Assembly (NCBI GenBank): GCA_031553755.1 | Contig: JAVBKZ010000027.1 | Coordinates: forward strand, 1 to 64,000 | Direction: 5' to 3' | Source: JAIRVZ01 sp031553755 | GTDB taxonomy: Bacteria > Bacteroidota > Bacteroidia > Bacteroidales > Azobacteroidaceae | Length of the DNA stretch: 64,000 bases | Shown: positions 18,492 to 26,437 of the stretch, in pieces | Position numbering within the stretch: position 1 is the stretch's first letter | Layout: every line of letters starts with the position of its first letter | Notes under the pieces: generated by a model | What the model saw: the letters and a program-made list of their open reading frames with translations, nothing else | Databases searched by the model: none | Told to the model about the DNA's origin: nothing | Program-made: the position numbers and the translations under genes

Positions 18492-19102
18492 AAATTTCCC
18501 TTCAAAACAGGTAATCCTATTTGATATTTTACCGCGATGATTCTTACGATAATAACGACAGCTATACTAACTATTTGATTTATTTCTATAGGCATACCTA
18601 TATAATCACTCAACCAATAAAAAAAACCTCCGGCAAGACAAGCTAAGGCATAAATTTCTTTTCTGAAAATCAAAGGAATTTCGTTAATTAATACATCGCG
18701 GATCATTCCTCCTACAGAGCCAGTAACGACTCCCATTGTCATCGCGACCCAATACGGGAAACCGCAATTGAGTGTTTTTTCGATACCGACAACAGTGAAT
18801 AAAGCCAAGCCGATCGTGTCGAAAGTAAAAAACGTATAATTTAATCTTACGAGTATTTTGCGATAAGTCAAAACAACGAAAACGGCTAATCCGGTACAAA
18901 TAAGATAAATCGGATTTAACATCCAAAATGGTGTTTGGTTCAGCATTAGATCGCGTAAAGTACCTCCGCCAACGGCAGTTACAAATCCGATAACAAAAGC
19001 TCCGAACCAATCGAATTGCTTTGCCGAAGCCAAACGGATTCCCGAAATCGCGAAGGCGAAAGTTCCTAAAAATTCAATAATATCTACAAATTCTATATCC
19101 AT
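18488..19102 (-). CDS. TRIC/YicG-like membrane channel (UPF0126)
   Basis: A 204-residue integral-membrane protein with about seven hydrophobic segments and the two repeated family signatures, GGGTLRDLML and GGMIRDVLI, that mark the UPF0126 duplication. Bacterial members resemble trimeric intracellular cation channels. One reported member (E. coli YicG) has been linked to glycine uptake, so the substrate is open. It is first in a two-gene unit with queG; the functional link is unclear. Confidence 0.88.
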   Translation of the reverse strand: MDIEFVDIIEFLGTFAFAISGIRLASAKQFDWFGAFVIGFVTAVGGGTLRDLMLNQTPFWMLNPIYLICTGLAVFVVLTYRKILVRLNYTFFTFDTIGLALFTVVGIEKTLNCGFPYWVAMTMGVVTGSVGGMIRDVLINEIPLIFRKEIYALACLAGGFFYWLSDYIGMPIEINQIVSIAVVIIVRIIAVKYQIGLPVLKGNL

Positions 19103-19152
19103 GATGTACTTTATGTCTGATTCAGAGTGTAAAAGTAAGTTTTTTTTAGATA

Positions 19153-19902
19153 TTATAATCTGATAACTTCTTTCATTAATTTATATCCGGCGCTACTGGC
19201 TTTTAAGACAATTCCATTTTTCAGGTAAACACGATAAGTTTCTTTTTCGTATAGTTCGATTTTTGAAACTTCTTCCACGTTAACTATATAAGAGCGATGA
19301 ATTCTAATAAATTGTAAAGAAGGAAGATTTCCTTCAAAATATTTCATGGTTTTTTCTTTCAAAAATTTGCCTTTCGATGTGTGTAACGCCACATAATCTC
19401 CTTCTGCTTCTATATAATTGATTTCTGTTACCGGAATTACATGAATTTGCTGTTTATCTTTGATAGCGATTCTGTTTAATGTTGAGAATTGTGTATTAAG
19501 TGATTGTTTAATATTTTGATAATCAGCAATATTATAATTTCCTGTATTTATTTTCAATAAAGCTTTTTCTACGGCTAATTTAAACCTTTCTTTTGAATAT
19601 GGTTTCAATAAATAATCAATCGCGTTCATTTCGAAAGCTTTAATCGCGAATTCATCATAAGCAGTCGAAAAAATGATTTCCGGATGATTTTCCATCAGTT
19701 CGAGCATTTCTAATCCGGTTAATTTCGGCATTTGAACGTCTAAAAAAATCAATTCGGGATTTGATTCTTTAATTAGTTTTATGGCCTCAAATCCATTCGA
19801 AGCTTCTCCCGCGATTGTAATTTCCTGAAATTCATTCAAATAATGTTTAATCAATTCCCTGGCAGGTTGTTCATCATCAATGATTATTGTTTTTATTTCC
19901 AT
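19153..19902 (-). CDS. LytTR-family response regulator
   Basis: A DNA-binding response regulator of 249 residues. The receiver domain (about 1-120) has the acidic pair Asp9-Asp10, the phospho-acceptor Asp55 (LIFLDVQMPK) and the LLKPYS lysine; the C-terminal LytTR domain (about 145-249) contains YIEAEGDYVALHT and the FIRIHRSYIVN segment. It follows the LytS-type kinase gene in the same direction, so the two form a two-component system. A near-consensus -7 box (TACCTTAG, minus strand, 19931-19924) lies in the short gap, suggesting some independent expression. Confidence 0.93.
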   Translation of the reverse strand: MEIKTIIIDDEQPARELIKHYLNEFQEITIAGEASNGFEAIKLIKESNPELIFLDVQMPKLTGLEMLELMENHPEIIFSTAYDEFAIKAFEMNAIDYLLKPYSKERFKLAVEKALLKINTGNYNIADYQNIKQSLNTQFSTLNRIAIKDKQQIHVIPVTEINYIEAEGDYVALHTSKGKFLKEKTMKYFEGNLPSLQFIRIHRSYIVNVEEVSKIELYEKETYRVYLKNGIVLKASSAGYKLMKEVIRL

Positions 19903-19959
19903 ACATAAGTAATTGTTATGCCACTAAGGTAATTTGGGTCTACTGTCGTCAGTCTGCAG

Positions 19960-21051
19960 TCATCTGTTTATTGACAAATAAACTTTGTGACTTTGATCCT
20001 TCGTGGCTATTTTTAATGTGACAATAAATAAATTGTCTTGAATTTTTGTCTGTAAAATAGCACCGTTTCCGTATGTCAGACGCAATCGTTCCCTGATATT
20101 TTTCAATCCTGTTCCCGAACCTTTTTTGGAAGAAAAATTATCTTCATCAAAATTATTGGATATTTCTATGAATAAATAATCGTCCTCTTTTTTTATTTCC
20201 GAATGAATATGCACAGTTTGAATACTTTCATACACCCCATGTTTGATGGCATTTTCAAACAATGGTTGCAACAACATCGCCGGAATTTCAATGGATGAAC
20301 ATTCCGGTTCAAGATTAATTTCGTATGATAATTTATCTCCAAACCGTAATTTTTCGATTGACAAGTATCGTTTTATATTTTCTATTTCGTTTTGCAAAGA
20401 AGAAGATATTTGTTTGATTGACAATACTGTATAACGTAAATAATCCGAAAGTCCGACTAACATTTCCTGCGCTTTTGAGGGAGAGTTGATAATCAGCGCG
20501 TTTACCGAATTAAGGCTATTAAACAAAAAGTGAGGATTGATTTGAGATTTGAGCAAATTCAATTCGCTATCTCGTATAATTTGGTTTAAACGGATTTCAT
20601 TTTTAGCGTTTTCATTCAATTTTTCGATATAGATATAAAGATAATACACCAATACGATGATAATATAAAAAATGATTCCTTCGATAATTTTCCACCATAT
20701 TGATGTTACCATAAAATGCAGGTATATTTTGTCGGATCCCGCCAAAAAATACATGAATGTAGAGCTGGATCCTAACCAAAATGGCAATAACAATAATCCG
20801 ATTAATCCTAAATGAAACAATAAATTATAATACCAATTTCGATTTTTAAGCGGATTATATAAAACAGGAAACCAAAAAACAACCAACATGCACGCGCAAA
20901 CTACATTATATATAAGAGAATCGGCTAACGCGTATTTCACAGGTAATTCATAAACAAAAAGTACAACAAGTATTTGGAATATTGTAATCAATATCCAAAC
21001 ACTTGTGTAAATTATTCTTGATTGATAATTCCTGAATATAGGATTATTCAT
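19960..21051 (-). CDS. LytS-type sensor histidine kinase (HisKA_5/His_kinase family)
   Basis: Membrane histidine kinase of 363 residues. Four predicted transmembrane segments fill about residues 12-145, a short coiled linker follows, then the phospho-acceptor motif SQINPHFLFNSLNS, and a GHKL ATPase with LLQPLFENAIKHG (N box) and GSGTGLKNIRERL (G box). There is no periplasmic sensor domain of any size, so it probably senses a membrane state or a partner protein. Its ATG shares one base with the stop of the LiaF-like gene upstream (TAATG), so the three genes form one operon. Confidence 0.92.
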   Translation of the reverse strand: MNNPIFRNYQSRIIYTSVWILITIFQILVVLFVYELPVKYALADSLIYNVVCACMLVVFWFPVLYNPLKNRNWYYNLLFHLGLIGLLLLPFWLGSSSTFMYFLAGSDKIYLHFMVTSIWWKIIEGIIFYIIIVLVYYLYIYIEKLNENAKNEIRLNQIIRDSELNLLKSQINPHFLFNSLNSVNALIINSPSKAQEMLVGLSDYLRYTVLSIKQISSSLQNEIENIKRYLSIEKLRFGDKLSYEINLEPECSSIEIPAMLLQPLFENAIKHGVYESIQTVHIHSEIKKEDDYLFIEISNNFDEDNFSSKKGSGTGLKNIRERLRLTYGNGAILQTKIQDNLFIVTLKIATKDQSHKVYLSINR

Positions 21052-21821
21052 TATTTATTTTTAATTTCTCCGCCACCGAAAACAGCGGATACATTGATAA
21101 TTAATTTTCGATTTTCAGCTATTTCAAAATTGGGTTTCGGACGATTATCTGAAAAATTCCCAAAGACATGATTTTGTCTTATTTCTACCGGCCAATCGAC
21201 AGGAAGAAAGATTACGACTCCTCCAAACACTGTGTTGATTTCCAGATAATTATTTCCTTCCTCCAATTGCGCGTCCGACAAATCTAATTCTAATCCTCCG
21301 AATACGCAATTGATTTCTCCACCTTTGAAATTTTTTATATCCAGTTTTTCTTTATTTCCGGCAAATACATAATTTTTTTCAATATATCCCGACTCGTATT
21401 TTTTTGAATTTGTTTCCGCATATAAATTTCGATATTCCTTCTTTTCACACCAATCGTAATTCTCTTTTTTACATTTTTTTCGTCTTATACTGTGGAAAAT
21501 ACTACTAAAGATAATTGTAATTCCTGCGACAAGCAATATGATTGGCCAAATATTTTCTGAAATGAATTCTAATCCTTCGATATCAAATTTACGGACAAGA
21601 AAAAATCCTCCGGTCAACATCAATGAAAGCCCCCAGAAAAAACTTCGGCCTCTGAACAGATTGGCAAATCCGATCGCGGTCAATAACATCTGCCATGAAA
21701 TAATGACCGATTTATAGATGGGAGGTAAAATTCCGGCACTCACAAGAAGTAATAAAACGCTTGCTACTATCAGTATTAATCCGAATAAGATAGAACTTAT
21801 TTTTATTCCGTTTGTATTCAT
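21051..21821 (-). CDS. LiaF-like membrane protein
   Basis: A 256-residue protein with four N-terminal membrane segments (about 8-30, 41-56, 60-77, 90-112) and a C-terminal soluble beta-rich domain with repeated VFGG motifs (INCVFGGLEL, INTVFGGVVI, VSAVFGGGEI). This matches the LiaF C-terminal-domain proteins. In Bacillus subtilis LiaF inhibits the LiaRS envelope-stress system. Here it is the first gene of the operon with a LytS/LytTR pair, so a similar modulating role is a fair inference. A -7 box, TAACTTTG, lies 30 bases upstream. Confidence 0.82.
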   Translation of the reverse strand: MNTNGIKISSILFGLILIVASVLLLLVSAGILPPIYKSVIISWQMLLTAIGFANLFRGRSFFWGLSLMLTGGFFLVRKFDIEGLEFISENIWPIILLVAGITIIFSSIFHSIRRKKCKKENYDWCEKKEYRNLYAETNSKKYESGYIEKNYVFAGNKEKLDIKNFKGGEINCVFGGLELDLSDAQLEEGNNYLEINTVFGGVVIFLPVDWPVEIRQNHVFGNFSDNRPKPNFEIAENRKLIINVSAVFGGGEIKNK

Positions 21822-21847
21822 ATTTTTTATAATTTTATTTAACGTTG

Positions 21848-21879
21848 CAAAGTTATCTACTCATACACGAGAATAAAAT
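21848..21879 (-). promoter_or_regulatory. Promoter of the LiaF-like/LytS/LytTR operon
   Basis: Minus strand TAACTTTG (21855-21848) with a TTTT box about 19 bases upstream in place of TTTG. Confidence 0.55.
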
Positions 21880-22067
21880 ACTTATTCCGCGAAAATAAAA
21901 GTTTTCCCGATGAAAGCCCGCTTTTTATCGGTGAATATTTTATTGATAGTTGGATGAAATTTCATAATTTTGTCAGACTTATTATTGTTTGTTAAACGTA
22001 TCATCAAATTTTATTTGAATATTGAATGATAAACGTTCAACAATTAAACATTCAACAATTAAACATT

Positions 22068-23057
22068 ATGAATATATTTCGTTTCTGGTTGAAAAATTCA
22101 AGAACCAAGGCTTTGCCTCAAAGTATTTTACCTGCGATATTAGCTGTATGTATGGCTTCCCGGAGTGAAAATTTCTCTATTTATCTTGGAATTTTAGCTG
22201 TTTTAGGAGTTGTATTCGGACATTTGTCGATGAATTTGTTTGATGATTATTTCGACTATAAAGTGAAAGGGTCAGAATTCAGGGATAAAATGGCTCGTGA
22301 AGGAGTTCGCGCGCGTATAGCTAAATGCGATTACCTAACTTCGGGCGCGGCAAACCTACAACAACTATTTGTAGCCTGTTTGGTTTTCGGGCTTGTTTCT
22401 ATTTGTTTAGGATTTATCATATTTCTTCATCGAGGAGATGTTATTGTATATTATGCCATTGCTACGGCAATCATCGGAATATCTTATTCCGGGGCCCCGT
22501 TGCGTTTATCTTATCGTGGATTAGGAGAACTTGTTATTGGCTTGATGTTCGGCCCATTATTGATGACCGGTGTTTATTATTCAGCTTGTGGCACGATGGA
22601 TTGGTCGGTCATTTTTATTTCTATTCCTATTGGATTATTGGTGGCTAATATTGTTTATTCGCATGCGATTATGGATTATGAACCGGATAAAAAAGTAGGG
22701 AAAATGACTTTTGCCGTACTACTTAAAACCAAAAAACGTATGCTGGCGGCACTTTCGATTTTATTGTCAATATCGTATCTAAGCGTTATCGCCGGAATTG
22801 TAACCGGTTATTTATCTTTGTATTACTTGTTGATATTATTGACATTGCCGATGGCATTTTCATTGTATTATATGATGAAAGAATTTGTCAAGAATCCGGA
22901 ACGAACATTTGTTCCTCGTTTTTGGATGGGGCCTATGGGAGATTGGGAAAGAATGAAATCCATCGGTTTAGATTGGTTTATGATTCGTTGGTTGTTGGCC
23001 CGCAATTTGTTGTCTTTTTTCTGTTTGATAATTATTATTATTTCTTTATTCAAATAA
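22068..23057 (+). CDS. UbiA-family prenyltransferase, MenA-like
   Basis: A polytopic membrane enzyme of 329 residues that joins a prenyl diphosphate to an aromatic acceptor; the closest type is 1,4-dihydroxy-2-naphthoate prenyltransferase of menaquinone synthesis. The two metal-binding motifs are NLFDDYFDYKVKG and, later, IMDYEPDKKVGK, among about eight transmembrane helices. I use the ATG at 22068: the ATG at 22026 adds 14 residues encoded by a repeated segment (two copies of ATTCAACAATTAAAC). It lies four bases before the radical SAM gene and is probably co-transcribed with it. The acceptor is uncertain, as Bacteroidota often carry several UbiA enzymes. Confidence 0.82.
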   Translation: MNIFRFWLKNSRTKALPQSILPAILAVCMASRSENFSIYLGILAVLGVVFGHLSMNLFDDYFDYKVKGSEFRDKMAREGVRARIAKCDYLTSGAANLQQLFVACLVFGLVSICLGFIIFLHRGDVIVYYAIATAIIGISYSGAPLRLSYRGLGELVIGLMFGPLLMTGVYYSACGTMDWSVIFISIPIGLLVANIVYSHAIMDYEPDKKVGKMTFAVLLKTKKRMLAALSILLSISYLSVIAGIVTGYLSLYYLLILLTLPMAFSLYYMMKEFVKNPERTFVPRFWMGPMGDWERMKSIGLDWFMIRWLLARNLLSFFCLIIIIISLFK

Positions 23058-23060
23058 ATC

Positions 23061-23963
23061 ATGTTAAAATCCTTGATATATCTTCCCCTTTGGTTTGTAA
23101 AAGCTAAGTTTTTAGGAATTAAAGCGCCGCTGCAAACTGTTCTATTTATATCTGATCAATGTAATTTAGCATGTAAACATTGTACGGTTTACAAACAGGA
23201 AAATTTAAATATCAAAACCTACGCGCAGATTAAAGAAGAATTAGAATATTCATACAAATTAGGTTCACGTTTTGTCGATTTCGAAGGAGGAGAGCCAACT
23301 ATTTGGAAACAAGGAAATTATAGATTGAACGACCTCATCAGGTTATCCAAAGAAATAGGATTTTATTCGGCTACCGTAACTACCAACGCCCAACTTCCTT
23401 TTGTTGGTTGTGAAGCCGATTCGATTTGGGTCAGTTTAGATGGCATCAAGGATTATCATGATGTAATCAGAGGAAAGGGCGCTTTTGAAAAGTTGGTAAA
23501 AAACATCGCGGGTTCCGGACATCCGAAATTAAGCGTAAATATGGTTATCAACACCATTAATTATAAGTGTGTTGAAAGAACCATTGAATTTGCTCAAAAT
23601 AATCCTCATATACAATCTATATCCCTCAACTTCCATACTCCTTACAAAGGAACGGAACATTTGTTTCTCGATTGGGAAAGGCGCAAAGAGGTTATTGATT
23701 TAATTATCGCGAAGAAAAAAGCGGGTTATTCTATTATGAATTCTATTTCGGGATTGAAATTGATGAAACACAACCAATTCAAAAAACAGTGTTGGGTAAC
23801 GAATTTTATCATGTCTGACGGGACTCGCCTTAATGAATGTCAAGGAAAAACGGCAAATGTTTGCGACAATTGCGGATTTTCGATGGCGGGAGAAATGCGG
23901 AGTGTTTTTGACTTAAAATTCGATACGATTTTCGCGGGAATGAAGTTAAGGATGAAAGAATAA
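23061..23963 (+). CDS. Radical SAM protein with extra C-terminal cysteines
   Basis: A 300-residue radical S-adenosylmethionine enzyme. The [4Fe-4S] motif is CNLACKHC, followed by the SAM-contacting GGEPT motif. The last 60 residues hold further cysteines (QCW, ECQGKTANVCDNC) that could bind a second cluster, as in SPASM or Twitch domains. It begins four bases after the UbiA-type gene. The pairing suggests that it modifies a prenylated or quinone-type product, but no reaction can be assigned from sequence. Confidence 0.8.
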   Translation: MLKSLIYLPLWFVKAKFLGIKAPLQTVLFISDQCNLACKHCTVYKQENLNIKTYAQIKEELEYSYKLGSRFVDFEGGEPTIWKQGNYRLNDLIRLSKEIGFYSATVTTNAQLPFVGCEADSIWVSLDGIKDYHDVIRGKGAFEKLVKNIAGSGHPKLSVNMVINTINYKCVERTIEFAQNNPHIQSISLNFHTPYKGTEHLFLDWERRKEVIDLIIAKKKAGYSIMNSISGLKLMKHNQFKKQCWVTNFIMSDGTRLNECQGKTANVCDNCGFSMAGEMRSVFDLKFDTIFAGMKLRMKE

Positions 23964-23995
23964 TTTCCCAATTTTTTTGTTTTCAAATTTCTTTA

Positions 23996-24003
23996 TACAT
24001 TTG
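23996..24003 (+). promoter_or_regulatory. Promoter -7 box for the M48-like gene
   Basis: TACATTTG, with TTTG at 23976-23979. The 16-base spacing is slightly short of the usual 19. Confidence 0.5.
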
Positions 24004-24072
24004 CACCTCCATTCGCGTATTAAGATACATTATTGACTTCTCAAAATTTTATTAATAATAAAAATTAAATTC

Positions 24073-24876
24073 ATGATTAAGAAAACTTTTCTTGCAGCAT
24101 CTGTTGTTGCGGTAATGTGTGTATGTGCAACTCCTGCGCAAGCTCAATTCGGCAAAGCGTTAAAAAATGTAGGTAAATCGGTAGGTGGCGCGGTAACCGC
24201 TGTAGCGGGAGACATGGCTGCCGATGTAGCGGCTAACAAAGTATCTGACAATATTGTTGTTTTTATGGATAACAACAATAAGGTTTCCGCGGATAATAGC
24301 GCTTATACCAAAAGATTAGCTTCTATTGTAGGAACTAATTATGTAACAGTTGATGGCTTATCACTGAACTATAAAGTGTATGAAAGCGCTGAAGTTAATG
24401 TTTTAGCTTGCGCCAATGGATGTATTCGTGTTTATTCGGGAATGATGGACGCTTTGACCGATGACGAATTATTAGCGACTATCGCTATTCAAATCGGACA
24501 TATTGTGAACAAAGATACAAGAGACGCTTTGATGAAAGTCGCTTCTCAAGGTAACGCGGCTAATGCTACAAGCGCTCAATTGGAAAAAATGCTTTCATTT
24601 TCAGGAGATAAAATGGGTAGTATTGTTAACGAATTGATTCAAATTCCTTATTCCGACAAACAAAATAAAGCGGCCGATGAATATGCTTTTAATTTGTTGA
24701 AAAACAATAAAAAAGATACTAAAGCATTGGTTTCCGCATTACAAAAATTCGCGACTATGGAAGAAATGGATAAAAAAGCTGAAACTGACGCGAACGCGCC
24801 TGTGAGTGGAGCCGCTAAATATACAAGAGTTAACACAAACAATGCAGCTTGCGCTTCTTATGTTTCTTCATTATAA
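24073..24876 (+). CDS. Exported M48-peptidase-like protein, catalytic residues lost
   Basis: A 267-residue protein with a signal peptide (1-24, ending PAQAQ) and the outline of a periplasmic M48 metallopeptidase: CANGCIRVYSGMMDALTDDELLATIAIQIGH and, later, YSDKQNKAADEYAFNLL. The zinc-peptidase HEIGH motif reads IQIGH, so the first His and the catalytic Glu are gone. The Glu expected before the AD pair (third zinc ligand) is Ala. It should therefore be inactive and may act as a binding or scaffold protein. The frame is intact and a strong terminator follows, so it appears to be a maintained gene. Confidence 0.8.
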   Translation: MIKKTFLAASVVAVMCVCATPAQAQFGKALKNVGKSVGGAVTAVAGDMAADVAANKVSDNIVVFMDNNNKVSADNSAYTKRLASIVGTNYVTVDGLSLNYKVYESAEVNVLACANGCIRVYSGMMDALTDDELLATIAIQIGHIVNKDTRDALMKVASQGNAANATSAQLEKMLSFSGDKMGSIVNELIQIPYSDKQNKAADEYAFNLLKNNKKDTKALVSALQKFATMEEMDKKAETDANAPVSGAAKYTRVNTNNAACASYVSSL

Positions 24877-24911
24877 TATTTTCAATTGAAATAAAACTGT
24901 AACGTATACAA

Positions 24912-24944
24912 TAAAAAAAATCCCGCTATCAGCGGGATTTTTTT
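24912..24944. terminator. Bidirectional rho-independent terminator
   Basis: TCCCGCT and AGCGGGA (24921-24937) form a 7-base stem with a 3-base loop, flanked by an A run and a T run. It serves both the M48-like gene and the converging DUF5723 gene. Confidence 0.92.
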
Positions 24945-24955
24945 ATTTCATTACT

Positions 24956-26410
24956 TCAATGTTTTTGTCCGAGAGGAATTGTTAGCCCGAACTGTACATT
25001 ATATGCTTTCATTGTTGTCGGCACATAGTCTGAATTCCAATGGGGAATAATGTAATCACTGGCAAGGAATAAGTTCAAACCTTTGCTTGGAACAAAATTC
25101 AACGCTAATCCGAAAGTATTGAATTTGCTATGAACGAAAGAATAACTCAATCCCGCTTCAAACCAACTTACAGGTTTATATGCTCCCGCCATTGTAAATT
25201 CCGTTACACTGTGAGACTTATTGAAATAAGTTGTTGAAAGCAATCCTCCGGAAAGTTTGTCTTTCAAAAATTCATATTCCAATCCGAAATTCATTTTCAT
25301 TCTCAAAGAAGTTGAACGGTCTCCCGATTTTTCAGAATCTTCTCTCAATTCCATAGCGTCTTCAACAGCGTCTCCTATTTTTTCAATCTGATTTTCAAAA
25401 GAATTTTCATCGTTTTCGTCACCATTTGTTGAGAATATATACTCTCCGGTAACAACTTGTTCCATTGGGTCTGTAGCAAGGTATACACTATTTTTTTTCG
25501 ACCAGGAAATAAATCCGATATCGGTAAGCGCGGCTGAAACCGTAAACCGATTAACAATATCCGACAATGGGCCATTGATTGATTCAGCAAGTGTTGACAA
25601 TTTATAAGTAGCTCCCAAGTCGAATCCAAATCCCGAACCGGTGATTCCAAATCCGTCCATCTCAAGTTCATCAAGCGTGCCATCATCTTTGTATGTAGCT
25701 TTAAGCCCGGGAGCCGATCCTTCGATCATCGCGTGAGAACTCATTGTCCATACATCTTTCCCAGCATCGACAGTTAAATTTTTCAAATAAAAATCGGTAT
25801 CGACAAAACCTAACAAAAGTTTTCCTTTAACTCCCACAACAAGCGTATTGTCAAGAAACGGACGAGAATAGCCAAGTCCTAATTCACCATATCCGGTGGC
25901 GGTACCTCTGGAATTACCTATGTTATAAATGGAGGGATTATTCGCGCTGAAACCTTTTTTTCCAAACTCAAAGAAAGAATAAGGAACATTAGCGTCGATA
26001 TGAGCTTTCACTCCTAAATCAATCGTCCAAAAACTCTCTCCGCTATAAAATCCCATCGAAAATAAAGAATACGAAAGGTCGATATTCGCATAGTTGTTTT
26101 CTCCTATATTTTTCAGAAAATCATCATTCGAAATATCTTCATGTAGAAAAGTTTTAGATTGAGTTCCTCCCGGAAAAATAAAATGGTCAAGATTAAATGT
26201 ATTGGTTTTCACATCGGCGTAAATATTAGCAAGGAAAGGAAAGCCAAAATAACCTTGTTCGGGGCGAAGCGCCGGATTGAAAGAAGTTCTACTATGTTGG
26301 GATTTCATAAAATATCCCGTGTTTGTTGTTTGCGCGAATGCAGGTAACATTGAGCAAAATACGCCCGCGACCAACAGAAAAAATCGTATGTTTTTATATA
26401 TTGTATTCAT
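24956..26410 (-). CDS. DUF5723-family outer-membrane beta-barrel protein
   Basis: A 484-residue exported protein with a signal peptide (1-26, ending AFAQ) and the Bacteroidota DUF5723 pattern: an N-terminal GYFMKSQHSRTSFNPALRP followed by alternating beta-strands and a barrel-like C terminus ending in GLTIPLGQ. The layout resembles PorP/SprF-like or FadL-like barrels. Its function is unknown. It lies 27 bases downstream of a large lipoprotein gene on the same strand and probably forms a unit with it. Confidence 0.78.
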   Translation of the reverse strand: MNTIYKNIRFFLLVAGVFCSMLPAFAQTTNTGYFMKSQHSRTSFNPALRPEQGYFGFPFLANIYADVKTNTFNLDHFIFPGGTQSKTFLHEDISNDDFLKNIGENNYANIDLSYSLFSMGFYSGESFWTIDLGVKAHIDANVPYSFFEFGKKGFSANNPSIYNIGNSRGTATGYGELGLGYSRPFLDNTLVVGVKGKLLLGFVDTDFYLKNLTVDAGKDVWTMSSHAMIEGSAPGLKATYKDDGTLDELEMDGFGITGSGFGFDLGATYKLSTLAESINGPLSDIVNRFTVSAALTDIGFISWSKKNSVYLATDPMEQVVTGEYIFSTNGDENDENSFENQIEKIGDAVEDAMELREDSEKSGDRSTSLRMKMNFGLEYEFLKDKLSGGLLSTTYFNKSHSVTEFTMAGAYKPVSWFEAGLSYSFVHSKFNTFGLALNFVPSKGLNLFLASDYIIPHWNSDYVPTTMKAYNVQFGLTIPLGQKH

Positions 26411-26437
26411 AAAATGTAGTTCTTTTAAAGGTTGATA

